This document shows positions 34,500-45,664 of a stretch of 64,000 bases of DNA, in pieces. A program made the position numbers and the translations under genes. The stretch is from Dreissena polymorpha (Eukaryota > Mollusca > Bivalvia > Myida > Dreissenidae), in the NCBI RefSeq assembly GCF_020536995.1, contig NC_068366.1, positions 71,762,188 to 71,826,187 of the forward strand. The letters are read 5' to 3'. Under the pieces are notes generated by a model that worked only from the letters and a program-made list of their open reading frames with translations, ran no database searches and was not told the origin of the DNA. Positions within the stretch are counted from its first letter, which is position 1. The number at the start of each line of letters is the position of its first letter.

Positions 34500-35031
34500 A
34501 GGTCTAGTTATAGGTATCGATTCGTCTGACATCACTTCCTTTCTCTTTCTTTTCGGTGCAATTTTGAGATAAAGGTGCAGCCAGTTTTTCTGAAAAATAC
34601 ATTTGCCGATATACACAGCCTTTCGGTAAGTGAAATTATTTGATCGCCAAATTTTTAACACTTATTTACTAAGTTTATATCAAAACACATAATTTTGTTT
34701 CAGTAGCGTTCTATGAAAGATAATAATCTAGAAACATTTTCTGATCATGTGTGACCCTCATGATCAAGATGTAGGGTTGTGTAAGGAGGAATTGATAGTG
34801 TTCGGAATTACATACCACATTTAAGAACTGATCCAAATACCGAACGATTGACTTAATTTGATCCTTTTTTATGTTGCATGTCCGATGACTTATAATAATT
34901 GGTTTTGTTTTTCTTTTGCAGTAATGAGCCGTCAAGATGGAGAGAAGAGGCAGTCATACGACCCCTGTATGATGGATCAAACTGCCGAGGTTGTAAGAAG
35001 TGGAAGAATGTCTCTTTGTCAATCCTCTTAA
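34500..35031 (+). pseudogene. Possible two-exon start of a psq/pogo-type HTH protein, 35 residues
   Basis: A pyrimidine-rich leader (about 34500-34625) ends at a good donor (tttcg, then gtaagtg). An acceptor (cttttgcag) ends at 34921, and ATG follows at 34924. The frame 34924-35031 encodes 35 residues, including KRQSYDPCMMDQTAEVV and RSGRMSLCQSS, then stops. The phrase VVRSGRMSL resembles the first helices of the psq helix-turn-helix at the N-terminus of pogo/Tigger transposases and Pipsqueak-like proteins (typically AV-VR-G-MSLRKAA). The stop cuts the domain. I take it as a remnant of a DNA transposon or of a host psq gene; the match is short. Confidence 0.3.
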
Positions 35032-35251
35032 ACATATAACCTACTTTTCCCTCTTTATTTACTAAAAAACTTTTTCCAAAATTGACTGAGTATGTTAGTG
35101 TAAATGATTGGCCGTTTATCGTTTTCTAGGTACAATGGGTTTCCAAGCTGGACTAATGAAACGGGAAATCACTGGACAATCCAAATGTGTGCATTTAGGC
35201 CTGTGCCATATTGTGAAAGCTCAATAAGAAATACTTTACAACGACGAACGT

Positions 35252-35485
35252 GAATGAAAGCTAGATGTGGAATATTTTACGCGAGGATATATTAAACCGT
35301 CTTCTTTGGTGTTCAAAAACAAGCATGGATGCCTCAAGAAGTATTTTAACCTTTTGTGCGAAACAAGAAATAGCCTTAGACCAGAGCATTGTCTTTTTAC
35401 TAAATACACAATAGCCAGAATGAAAGCTAGATGTGGTATGGTAACATAGATTTAACAAGATACATTGTTACCAGACCACATCTAG
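35252..35485. repeat. Small repeat with inverted gctagatgtggt motifs
   Basis: The motif aatgaaagctagatgtgg occurs directly at about 35252 and 35418, and inverted as accacatctagc at about 35476. The inner ggtaac/gttacc also pair, so 35424-35487 can fold into a hairpin. It may be the end of an unidentified MITE. Confidence 0.5.
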
Positions 35486-35489
35486 CGTT

Positions 35490-36189
35490 GAAATTATGGC
35501 TATTATATACGGAACACTTATTTTGTATGGGTTAACTTTATTTTACGAAATAATTAATGAAATATTCGTTGATGTTGAGTGTTAATGGGGCTTTAAAAGG
35601 ATCTGTCTGGTTATGATGTTTACGCATTGAGTCGCAAAACACATTAACATATCGGGATGATATAACTATTGTGGTGAGTCTACATTAGCGACACGGTAAT
35701 TCACATGGACCAAAGTAGGGTGCAACGAAGCACTACAACGAAACGAGCACATAATTTTTAAAACATGTTGTCACAAGATTTATTATCGAATACCGGGTGA
35801 AAACAGTTTCATGCTTTTGTACATAATTTCACGAAATTTATGATCGAATCCCGGCTGTTTTAAGTTTAAAGAAATAAAAGTGTGCGTTTTGCAACAATGC
35901 GTTTTGCAAGATATAATCTATATTTGAAATATGAAATGAGTAAAATAGACATAAAATAATTCTTTGAAACGAAATCACTTGGATTGAGTATCAAATTAAC
36001 TGATGTTTGTATTTAAATAGCTAATATGTATTTAATGTTCATGCCATTAAGCATTAAATATTGGGGACTTAAAATGAAACATTTATTCGTTTCACGTTAC
36101 TGAAATTATAAACGTTACATCACTACAATTATGTTTCACACTTGTGGATGACATCAACGCGACTTCTGACATTAACGCTGCCTGGTTTG
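35490..36189. other. No gene recognised
   Basis: AT-rich sequence without supported features. Confidence 0.45.
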
Positions 36190-37570
36190 AACAGAACAGA
36201 ACAGAACAGAACTTTATTTTGACTTGTACATAGTACATCGTCTGTCTTAGCCATGTTATATTATACATTTCAAAAGGTCACGTGAAAAAGAAAGTGGGTG
36301 TACAATAATAATTAGTGTACATAACGTATTACATAATACATGACAGTGGTTGGAAACAATCGCAATGTTAAAACATTTTGTGACAGGTGGCAATCGATTA
36401 TCATGCTGTTTATATTTATGTAAAATACTAGTAAACAAAATTGAGAGTGGATTATCTTACGCATATCATGTTGATGAATATGCTAATAATATTGATATAC
36501 AGTGCACATTTTTGTTAATGTCTACAACAAAAATTACAAAATTACACAAATTAAACTATGGCAACAAATTATACAATCAGGCACGTATATTTCACATCTT
36601 GTACGAGTATAAATTAATTATTTCTTTAGTCGTCTAGAGAGATGTGAAAGATGAATAATAAATTAGAGACGATACGGATCATTATACTAATAAAAAAACA
36701 CATAATATATATGCATTAAATGCGGAAACACAAGCACGCATGTCAATTTCGCCTCATGTTGTTGCAGGTACTGGTACTGCATTATGAGGATTATATACAT
36801 ACAACAAATAAGCAATTAGATAAACAAACACACAACCGAACCCGCGGAACATAACATATCAGCTGATATTTAAACAACATTCAATATGGCTTTCCTAATT
36901 ATCAGAGCTTCTTTCACAAACAAAGACAACTTAATGAGAACATCTTTATTACATGTGCTCATAAGGCTTAAGAATTTAAATACTGATGGCCGTTTGAGAT
37001 AATAAGATTTTATGTATTTTTTCCTAATATCTGTATAACATGGGCAGATTAAAATAAAATGATATTCATCTTCAATATCACGTGAGTTACAACAAAAACA
37101 ATATCTTTCTTCCCTAGCTATGCGGTTATTACTAAACCTACCCGTTTGAATTCTTAATGTATGACATGACATTCTTAATCTACAGAAGTAAAATCTGAGA
37201 CTTTTGGGTAAGATATCTAAATATTTTTCATATTCAAATGATATTTTAAATTCTTTGTACAAAAATAAAACTGATCTTTCAAGTGTGTGAAACCAATGTT
37301 GTTTAACCATATTCGTTCAGGAGAGTTTTACACTCGTGACCCAATTTTTCTTCCCACAAATACATTCTTTAAGGGCCTCGTTATACACAACTCTCAATAT
37401 AATGTTATCACTGTCTTTGATTTTTAACCAATATTTGATTATTCTTATGTATCTGTGAACATACAGTGGGTATCTGCCCAGTTCGCCGTACACTGCAGCA
37501 GAACACGCATTAGAGACTGGTTGATTTTCGCCAAAATATTCGTATGTAATTATATCCGTCAGTCCCACAA
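36190..37570 (-). mobile_element. 5'-truncated LINE with (TTCTG)n tail
   Basis: On the - strand, 37568-37317 (NACSAAVYGELGRYPLYVHR, then YIRIIKYWLKI) and 37310-36870 (RIQTGRFSNNRIAREERYCF and DEYHFILICPCYTDIRKKYI) are the C-terminal region of a molluscan LINE ORF2, ending in a CxxC zinc-knuckle-like motif (CFCC...H...C). One frame change near 37313 separates the two. The element ends with aaaataaagttctgttctg and a short (TTCTG)n tail at 36190-36211, typical of LINE families with a microsatellite-like 3' end. RT and endonuclease are absent. Confidence 0.75.
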
Positions 37571-37589
37571 TTTACTTTTCAAATGTAAT

Positions 37590-37984
37590 GTTTATTTGTC
37601 ACATTTTGTGTAATTTGAATAAATAACAAAAATCCTATAGTGGTAATGGATTACAGTGTTCTTTGCATTTTCACTAATTGACAGTGAGTTTGGTAAATGA
37701 AAAGTTCGGTAAAAAGGTAAAAGAGTTGAATATGTCTGGGCAAAGGGCGTGAATAACTGTAAAGTATCTAAATGCGTGTAAATATCCTTGGTTTCGTTGA
37801 CGTTTTTAAAAATATAAATTTACCGAAACCTCCAGATCTATTGCTCTATATTACTTTTGTAACGACCTTGTCATTTATTGAATTTACATGTAATCGTTTT
37901 TATTATAGAACTTGTTTCTAAGTTGGTATTTTTCAAACTGTGTCAATTAAATGGAATCATCGGGATTTTTATTTTAAAAAGGTC
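37590..37984. other. No gene recognised
   Basis: AT-rich sequence between the LINE and a short palindromic repeat. Nothing else is supported. Confidence 0.4.
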
Positions 37985-38190
37985 ATCATGTTCGGAATTA
38001 CGAACACTTCGGTTCGGAATTACGAACATATGTTCGGAATTAGAAACAGTTGGATGTCCGCATGCTTTGTAAATAATTTCTTTTTGGTTAGACTATTATA
38101 TAATTCTATATTGGACTAAAGTATATCATATGCACATATCTAGTTGATTATTGTCTCCCTTTGATTGAAAGTGATCGTAATTCCGAACAT
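37985..38190. repeat. Clustered ttcggaattacgaac palindromes
   Basis: The palindrome-like unit ttcggaattacgaac occurs three times at 37990-38045 with small changes. Its complement, gtaattccgaac, occurs once at about 38177. The unit is self-complementary (gttcg/cgaac, gaattc-like centre). Its function is unknown. Confidence 0.5.
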
Positions 38191-38244
38191 CATTATAAGT
38201 GGCTTAAGTCTTCGGAAATAGGTACACCCGCTCTATATAAATTT

Positions 38245-38249
<5 letters not shown>

Positions 38250-38334
<85 letters not shown>
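38250..38334. repeat. (TA)n microsatellite
   Basis: About 42 uninterrupted TA dinucleotides. The Tyr-Ile frame over it is an artefact. Confidence 0.95.
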
Positions 38335-38337
<3 letters not shown>

Positions 38338-38339
38338 AA

Positions 38340-39080
38340 TCATGAGCTCTAAGCCTAATACATTCATTTGTAAATTTTATTTACTTCAACTGGAAACTAC
38401 TACACTGACGTTCTTAACTTAGGGGAGACAACTTAAACCGTATTGCCCACTCCAATACGGTAGTTATATCCCCTACTCAATGTAATTTGTTGAAAGTTTT
38501 AACGGATAACAGTTTTTTTACTTGCATAAGCAGCAAAACATACTTATGGCAAAAACAATCATATGATAAATACCTATAAGCAATTAGATGACGTTAGGCT
38601 ATAAAAAAAATTGCTGTATGCAATAATCATTATTATAAGAATAAGAAAGTAAAATCCTAGATTACTTATAATGTCCATTGATGACATAAGTATACAAAAC
38701 AGAGCAAAATATACAAGAAACTAACATAAAATACAATATTATATTATGTTGAACCATAACAGGACAGAAGGCAAATAGAAGAAGTTTATGATTTAAACGG
38801 TTGCTATATATAACAGAAAATAACAAAGTAATGAACTATTTTAGACCAGCACAAATTTAAAACAGGAACATCAGCTATTTGGGAGAAAAGCATTTATGGG
38901 GAAAATAAAACAACAATATCAATTCATTTACAAGCACAACTCAACACATGCAATTACATGTGTTTTAAAAGCTGCATAAACAACATTTCATACTACTCAA
39001 AAAAGGAGATGTTTTTTACCTGAATTGGTGACCATGATCTGTAACCAGCGTGGCTGACTAATGCATTCTGCACATCATTT
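38340..39080. other. No gene recognised
   Basis: AT-rich. A small hairpin (accgtattgcccactccaatacggt) lies near 38438-38462. Confidence 0.4.
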
Positions 39081-39083
39081 CAA

Positions 39084-39230
39084 CCAAGTCAAGTCAATTT
39101 TATTGCCAAATACATTAGTACATAGCCACACAAAATACATAAGACATTCAATGGCGTGTAAATAAATGCTTAACATGGGTTACCATAATACTTCACAAAA
39201 GCAACGCAAAAGCAACGATAAAAACAACGA
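39084..39230 (-). mobile_element. 3' end of another LINE
   Basis: On the - strand the sequence ends tatttggcaataaaattgac followed by ttgacttgg. This is a polyadenylation-like hexamer followed by short TTGAC repeats, the usual end of a second molluscan LINE type. No coding part is recognisable. Confidence 0.4.
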
Positions 39231-39631
39231 ACAATATATGCAAATATTCTTAATTAATACTAATTGTGACAAGATCAGAGGCCACCATAGTAAATTTAGC
39301 TAGTTTGATCAATATCTTCCTATTCGAAGTTGTCATAATGTGCTTAAATTTTATAATAAAAAACGAATGTAGATAATATTAGGTTACAAATCACTAACCC
39401 ATGTTTGTAAACTGATATCTTTTATATGTTGACAGATACAATTAACATCACTAGTGGTTATCTAAGATTATTAACCCAGTTGGAAATATGCAAATTAACG
39501 GCATCTAAATCTAGCAACAAATTATTAATTAAGGAAACTGCAAACACACGTACATACTCATCACATATTTACCATAACAGGCTAAATAAAACTCGTAAGC
39601 ACCAATTTACAACATTAAAAATGCCTTATAC

Positions 39632-39871
39632 AGTCTATCACAGGAAGGAATCTCGTCCTCGAGCTGGCAATACAGAGCGCTCGTAGTCGTGCAAGAAGTC
39701 GCGCCATGCTTCAGATGATCCAGGGCGAGCTGCGGCACAGGGCGGTCGGTTTCCGTGAAGCGGAAACCTGTGTTCTTCGGTAAACAAAAGGTGGTTTTAT
39801 CATTGTCTTTGCTTGTTTGTACCATGACAACGCCAGGATTTTCAGATGAAATTTGGTAGCATTGATATTTC
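39632..39871 (-). CDS. Candidate internal exon, function unknown
   Basis: On the - strand an acceptor (ccgctgcag) precedes a 240-base open stretch with unusually balanced composition for this region. It encodes KYQCYQISSENPGVVMVQTS and later FCLPKNTGFRFTETDRPVPQ and LALDHLKHGATSC, and ends at a plausible donor (gtataag). The frame continues to a stop shortly beyond. Several cysteines suggest an extracellular or secreted protein. I recognise no family, and no partner exons were found nearby. It may be a stray exon of a gene dissected by transposons, or a pseudogene. Confidence 0.35.
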
Positions 39872-40271
39872 CTGCAGCGGAAGAACAAAATCAGCATCTT
39901 TGCAATTAAACTATGTGCAAATAATTTACGCTTTTTAATGATGTAACTAAAGATACAAAATATTGGAATAATACATTAAATTAAATCTATTATTGATGAG
40001 GTTTTTAATTAATTAAGGTGTAGTGAAAATAACAACATTCTGAGCGTACATGTGTCACCAGATGCTTTTGACAGCGCTCATTTTAACGAGCCGTTCACTT
40101 CGCTCTAAAACAATTTACCACTCAGAAACGCAGTTTGACGCATTTGAAGTCATTTAGAAAATCAAATTAAATTTAAGTCCTTTCTTAATATATTAAAGTT
40201 CGAAAGGCTTCATTCCCAACCCTAAGATACTGATGAGTAGCAAACAGCAAACAGCATAAAACCTGAACAGA

Positions 40272-40740
40272 CTGTCTTTGCTGCATTTTAAGAAATTCGT
40301 CTTAATGTATTATTTGCTTGCCTATTTTGTGTTATTGTAGCATATTTTTTATCAATATATTACAATTAAGCACAAATAAAAATCGTATAATCTCCTTTTA
40401 AAAGCAGGTGCAAAATCAACGGGGGTTTAAGGGGTTCATCCCGGGGCTTCACACACGGGCTGTACAGAATGTAACACACCGTTAAGAATTTACTTTTGTA
40501 AATATCTTAAGTTATTGAAATATATTTGCAAAAATGTTAAGAACATAAAAGACAGTTTTTCTTACAGTTTGTGCCGTTGTCTTAAGGTATAAGAATAAAT
40601 TCTTGAATACGTCTGAAATCGGTGACAACATTTCAAGTTGTGTGAAGCATACTCGTATAGTACAAATCACAATTTTGAACCAGAACGCATGCTTATTAAA
40701 TACGGTAATTATGATGTATTTCACTTTCCCATAAGCAGCA
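40272..40740. repeat. Dispersed repeat, copy 1
   Basis: The first part (40272-40400: tgtctttgctgcatttta, cttgcctattttgtgttatt, caatatattacaattaa) recurs in the same orientation at 60785-60905. The second part (about 40405-40740: gtgcaaaatcaacggggg, aacacaccgttaagaa, aacataaaagacagtttttc) recurs inverted at about 53690-53945. It is non-coding and its family is unknown. Confidence 0.6.
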
Positions 40741-41039
40741 TAAAACCTGTCTTTGATGAACTATTTAAAAAAATTAAGAAACATTATTTTTAAAAGTTAT
40801 TTGAAATAAAGCACCAGTTACCGTCGTGTTTACATCTAATAAAGTTAAAAGGGGTAACCCGACAAAGTCACGTGATCATGCAACCATTACAGCGCATGTA
40901 ATTGCACGCAGCTTTGTAATACTTTGTGGACGGTATACTTGAATGTTGTCGTTTCCCTTAGGGGCTAGTTGATATGGCTGACCGATATCCTGGGATGGGC
41001 TCATGATGAACTGAAGTGTCTGACTAACCTCCTCACAGT

Positions 41040-41290
41040 CTAGAGTGTGCTTATGTATGGAATGACATCGGAATCCAGCGTAGACATACTGTTAACTGCA
41101 AGTGGGCCTTTCTGGGTGTAATGTTGTGGATAAATGCTAGCAGTTATTCCTCCAAAAACTTTTTGTTTCCATATAGGATTTTCAGCCTTCCAATTAACGT
41201 CTAGGGATCGTGGTAACGTTAGCGTGTGTGTGCCTTCGTGAATATCATAAATGACGTTCCGGTTGATCTTAAGCAATACAAAACGTCACT
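41040..41290 (-). pseudogene. Decayed Cys-loop receptor ligand-domain fragment
   Basis: The - strand frame reads KINRNVIYDIHEGTHTLTLP, then WKAENPIWKQKVFGGITASI and YPQHYTQKGPL. It lines up with the extracellular domain of the downstream receptor genes (NIFVIYDIDEVTQTLKVSGS and DDFGGITTGVFPQEYVWKP). It keeps IYDI, TLTL/TLKV, the W and the GGIT spacing but loses conserved residues such as the VWKP tryptophan. No signal peptide, Cys-loop or membrane exons lie beside it. It is most simply a relic of a third tandem copy. Confidence 0.6.
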
Positions 41291-41299
41291 TTTTGAAAA

Positions 41300-42551
41300 T
41301 AATTGATTCATCATTTATATTGTCTTGTTAATCATTCGAATCAAATGATGCGACAGGACGGCAAATATTTAAGTTTATGAAAATAATTTGCCTCGAATAA
41401 TAAACACGACTTAAGATCTGGTGACAAATATTTCGATAATCGAGGGTTGTGTTCTATTTTTTCAGCGGAAGAGCTTAATGTTGTAAAAACTAAGAAGCAA
41501 TAATAAACATTAATATCTTCCAACTTTTTGAGCGGAACACATTTTACTTTAAGGTCTAGCTGAAAACAATGGTACACACCGCATTGGTATTGGGTGCGCA
41601 ATTTTGTCGTAGTCATTTGTAAAATAATCAAAAAAAAAATCAAAGCGAAGTTAATTTACTTAGTTATTGTGCTATGTATCGGGACACCACATGCGAAGAT
41701 GAACGTGGATGCGCAACATATAAAAGCTTGTTATCAATTCCTGCTAGATCAGTGTCCTAAATTTTGAATACATCGGTTGTTTGACATGCTTATATACATG
41801 TTTTGTTTCTTGTGGAAGGTTAATTCACCGAGTAGTTAACAGCAGGCGCAAACATAATTACTGTCGTCGTTTTCGATTCGTTATTAAATAGAAGTAATTG
41901 AAAGTCAACACAACGTTAATAATTTAACGTTTCCGTTTTATTTCGATCCTTATTTATGACAAAACAACACGATATCCAAAGCCTTGCAAGAATTTAATAG
42001 GTCATTGAAATGATATTTGTTTACAACAAAATAACACATAAACCACAGATGAAGTTGAATCTCTGGGGAAATAATGCTTTTAGAAGTCAATACACGAGGA
42101 TATTGCCCTTTGTAAATGGTTTTCGTAAACCATTTGGATGTTGTAATATTCTTTGTGAAAACAACAAAATATTGGTCGTAAACAGTAGTTCGATCCAAAA
42201 AAAGAAAAAAGAATGGCTAACAAGAGAGTCATTTTGCGTTGAATTAATTGAAAAATTGTGTTCCAATACTGATACAAATTTAACGAATAATCACAAACAC
42301 CCAATAGTATTTCCTTATGGTGCATTTGTAACATTTTATAAGTTAATCAGTTTCAAACAATCCTTTAAGATGTTACTCGCTTATGTGCATTGTTCATATA
42401 TTTATTAAAAATGAAAAAAAATACATTAAAAAATGCAAAGGTATTTCGCTCCAGTGATTGAGCTATAAATAGAAATAAAATACGACCATCGTTTATTTAA
42501 TAATTTACTCGTAATCGTGTTTACTAGCTTATGTCACACAATAACAATGAT
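41300..42551. other. No gene recognised
   Basis: AT-rich. The longest frame (42010-42408) is low-complexity and has no recognisable domain. Confidence 0.45.
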
Positions 42552-43169
42552 TTAAGGCCTCCTCACACAAAGGCGATAGTCTCCCGACGTCAACTTGCGT
42601 GTACTGGCGAATAAGACTTCAGCAAAATTCGTTCTCATTAGTATATGTACGTTGCACGTCGTTGGTGGTGTTCGTATGGATGTGTTTGTGAGCCTTTGCG
42701 TCCGTTGCGATTAGTTTTGTTCGTCGGAAAATTTTAAACATGTTCAAAAAATTTTGGCGAATAAAAGTTTCGTCTATTGTTCGTTAAAATACGTTAGCCG
42801 ACCGGAAAGTCTTCGCATAGCGTTCGTCATCTGGCGTTAGAGGTCGCAGCTCTCAGCTAATTTGCATATCATGATTACTTGATTTGCATATCAAGCGAAA
42901 GAGGATGATCCGAAAACAAATCTTTGCGATAGCTTGCGAACTTTTGCGAACAATAGCGAGGATTTGCGTATTGTAGCGAATTGAATCCGACGCATTTAAG
43001 CGATTTATAACGATAAGTTAACGTTCAGAAAACGAACAGTATACGCTCGTATACGAATCAATCCGAAGGGTAACTACGATAGGCGAATCTATGCGAATCC
43101 ATCCGAATAATAGCGCTCCTGATTGTTTTAGTAGTTTGTGCAGACATATGCCTATATTTCATATATATA

Positions 43170-44805
43170 ATGTTGAAGGTATCATTATTTCTTCGTCAAA
43201 TGGAAGATATACAACGCCTTAAACTGCAGTATGTTGCTGTTATGGCCAATCAAGAAGTAGTCCAGCAACAACTAAACATACATCGCTTTCTCAGAGGCCG
43301 ACTAAGGTGGAGAAGAGGAGCCAGAGCACGTAATATCTGGAGAAGACCATGGCTGCATTCCGGGAGACGGCGCCAATTTGGCATCTATGATCAGCTCATG
43401 GTTGAGCTCAGAAGTGAAGATCCTGGAACATTTAAGAAATTCCTCCGCATGCCTACTGAAATGTACGATAGTACGAAGGTTCGTCATCGATTCGTGAAGC
43501 AACACACTCGGTGGTACAGGGAGCCCTTGGATCCAGGGCCAAAGTTAGCTGTCACACTACGTCACCTGGTTTCTGGTGTCAAGTACTCAGTATTCCTGGC
43601 GGGTCACTGAGAATACCCTCTCTGTACTGGTCACAGACGTGTGCCATGCTATATGTGAAGAATATGTTGATGAGGTTATGACAGCCCCCTCTACACCTGA
43701 AGAATGGAGACAACTGGCTGATGGTTTCCTCAAGAATTAGAACTTTCCAAATTGCGTTGCTGCTATTGATGGCACGCACATAGCTATCAGAAAGCCTGCC
43801 AGCTCTGGTTCCTTATATTATAATTATAAGGGATTCTTCAGCATCATCTTACTGGTCATTGTCGACTCGGACTACAAGTTCGTATGGTGTGATCTGGGTT
43901 GTGAGTATTAGTCTACATAAATTTAACTGCATTATTTTGTAATTACATAAATTATATACATTTAGTGCTGTTTTCAATGTACAGTTGTATACTGACAATT
44001 TCTTATCCTTTTGTATTTTCAGGATACGGTTCAAGTGGATATGCCAAGATTTATAATGAATCAGAATTCCTTTGTATGGTGCTGGATGGTTCCATTGGAA
44101 TCCCAGACCCACAGCCCTTTCCAAATGACATCGTCGATATGCCCTATTTCTTGGTTGGAGATGACGCTTTTAGCCTTAGCGAGAACATGCAGACACCCTA
44201 TGGACATAGAGTCCTGACAAGAGACGAAAGCATCCTGAATTACCGGTTATCCAGGGCTAGGAGAGTATCAGAAAGTGCATTTGGGATTTTGGCCAACCGA
44301 TTTCAGGTACAGTAAAGTGCCGCTATTAAGACCAGGAAAATAGTGGTCTCAATAGCGAAGTGGTCTTAATTTCAGACCATTTTCATTCATAAATTAACCA
44401 TTTGGGACTTGAATATTGTCAAAAACGCATAATGTTTTTAATCTTCGAAGTGGTCTTAATAGCGGAACTTTACTGCAATACCCTTTTTCAAAACAATTTC
44501 ATTTATAAAAGAATTGTTCACGTTAACTTTTAACACATAACAATACTGGTCATCTGTAATTTTAGATACTTCTCACAAAGATGAACCACAGCCCATCCAC
44601 AGTAAGGCTGATTGTAAAGACATGCTGCATTCTCCACAACTTGATGATGATCAGGTACCCCACCATGCAGAATATACTGGTTAACCATGATGATAGAAGA
44701 GGCGATCTGGTTCCTAGGAAATGGAGAAGAGGTCGCAACTTGGAGGGTACCAGGAATGTCAATATCAGGGGCCACAACACAGCAATAAAAAAAGCAAGAT
44801 TGTGA
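43170..44805 (+). pseudogene. HARBI1-like Harbinger transposase, decayed
   Basis: The DDE nuclease reads in three exon blocks. Block 1 (43170-43897) holds RRPWLHSGRRRQFGIYDQLM, RWYREPLDPGPKLAVTLRHL, and then in another frame TPEEWRQLADGF and [10 protein letters not shown] with the first Asp. Block 2 (44023-44306) holds IPDPQPFPNDIVDMPYF, GDDAF with the second Asp, and RARRVSESAFGILANRF with the Glu. Block 3 (44566-44805) holds SPSTVRLIVKTCCILHNLMM, then RYPTMQ, and ends at a stop. A frameshift near 43594 and an in-frame TAG at about 43738 break block 1. The intron after 43897 uses a weak gttgtg donor; the one after 44306 contains a small MITE. The three catalytic acidic residues are retained. 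Confidence 0.8.
44310..44475. mobile_element. Small MITE with CAGTAAAG termini inside the Harbinger gene
   Basis: Inverted ends cagtaaagtgccgctattaa and ttaatagcggaactttactg bound 166 bases. The phrases gtggtctcaatagcg and gtggtcttaatagcgg repeat inside. CAGT ends next to TA on the left resemble pogo/Tigger-type MITEs. It lies just after the exon end at 44306 and supplies most of that 259-base intron. Confidence 0.7.
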
Positions 44806-45664
44806 GAAACACTCTGAAGCACTGGGTCAACTCTCCAGCGGGATGTGTGCCATAGCAAGGCAGGATGGTGCCACATTAGATATTGAAATAAAGTGTAACA
44901 TATTAGTGGAATAAATTAATAAAGAGTATTGTTGTTTTTGTATTGGCCTTATAAAGGGAACTAATAGTAAAAGTAAGACACGAAATTAACGCAAAATCTT
45001 TAATGAAAAAGACTTCATGTATAATCAACACGCATTGTCGAGTCGGAAAAAACTAAGTCTATATCAAAACGCCCGGATGCAGAAACACCGTTTCGGAAAT
45101 ATTTGGCGATATGCGCAATTATGCGCACGGTTGCGCTTACATTCGTATCTTAACGCTCTTAATAGCTCCTAATCGCTAACCGAGAGAACGAATATTATTT
45201 GCGCGACCTAACGCTTTCTAGCGAATTGCAGTAACTGTTCGTCAAACTTCGTAAATCATTCGCACCAAATAGTTCCTCTACGTTCACCTTTCGTTATAAT
45301 ATTACACAATGCAACACATTTTCAAGCAATTTCGGTAAGAATTCGCTAGAATTCATAAATTTACCCTTTTCGCCAGGCTTCGTATTATGGATTCGTCTAT
45401 GTGTGAGGAGGCTTTTATCTACGATAATCCTCTACATATAACTTGAATATCGCAGGTTGTATTTGTCATAATACCATTAAAACATTTATGCGGTAATAAC
45501 AGTCTTTACCTTCCGTCTATTACGGTAATACCATATCCCTTAAATTTCTTACTAATTTCGCAATACATGTGTAATAAGCCTTGTTTGATCATTTTTTTAC
45601 ATTATGGACAGAAGGTAAAAACGAAACGAGCAATTATTAGGGAAACATAAAACTGGCAGATGAC

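Larger units (their letters stand above)
42555..45414 (+). mobile_element. PIF/Harbinger DNA transposon with TIRs and TTA target-site duplication
   Basis: The left terminus aggcctcctcacac and right terminus gtgtgaggaggctt are inverted repeats. TTA flanks both sides (42552-42554 and 45415-45417), the target duplication used by this superfamily. Subterminal DNA is dense in short gcgaa/ttcgc motifs (about 42600-43110 and 45090-45380), which could be transposase-binding sites. The nuclease gene is at 43170-44805. I see no second (Myb/SANT-like) gene, which autonomous Harbingers normally have, so this copy was probably mobilised in trans or has lost it. The transposase also has breaks. Confidence 0.9.

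Noticed and set aside
38161-38352. Tyr-Ile repeat protein (also 57192-57500)
   Set aside because: Translation of TA microsatellites.
42010-42408. 132-codon + strand frame
   Set aside because: Low-complexity AT-rich sequence with no domain and an overlapping antisense frame.
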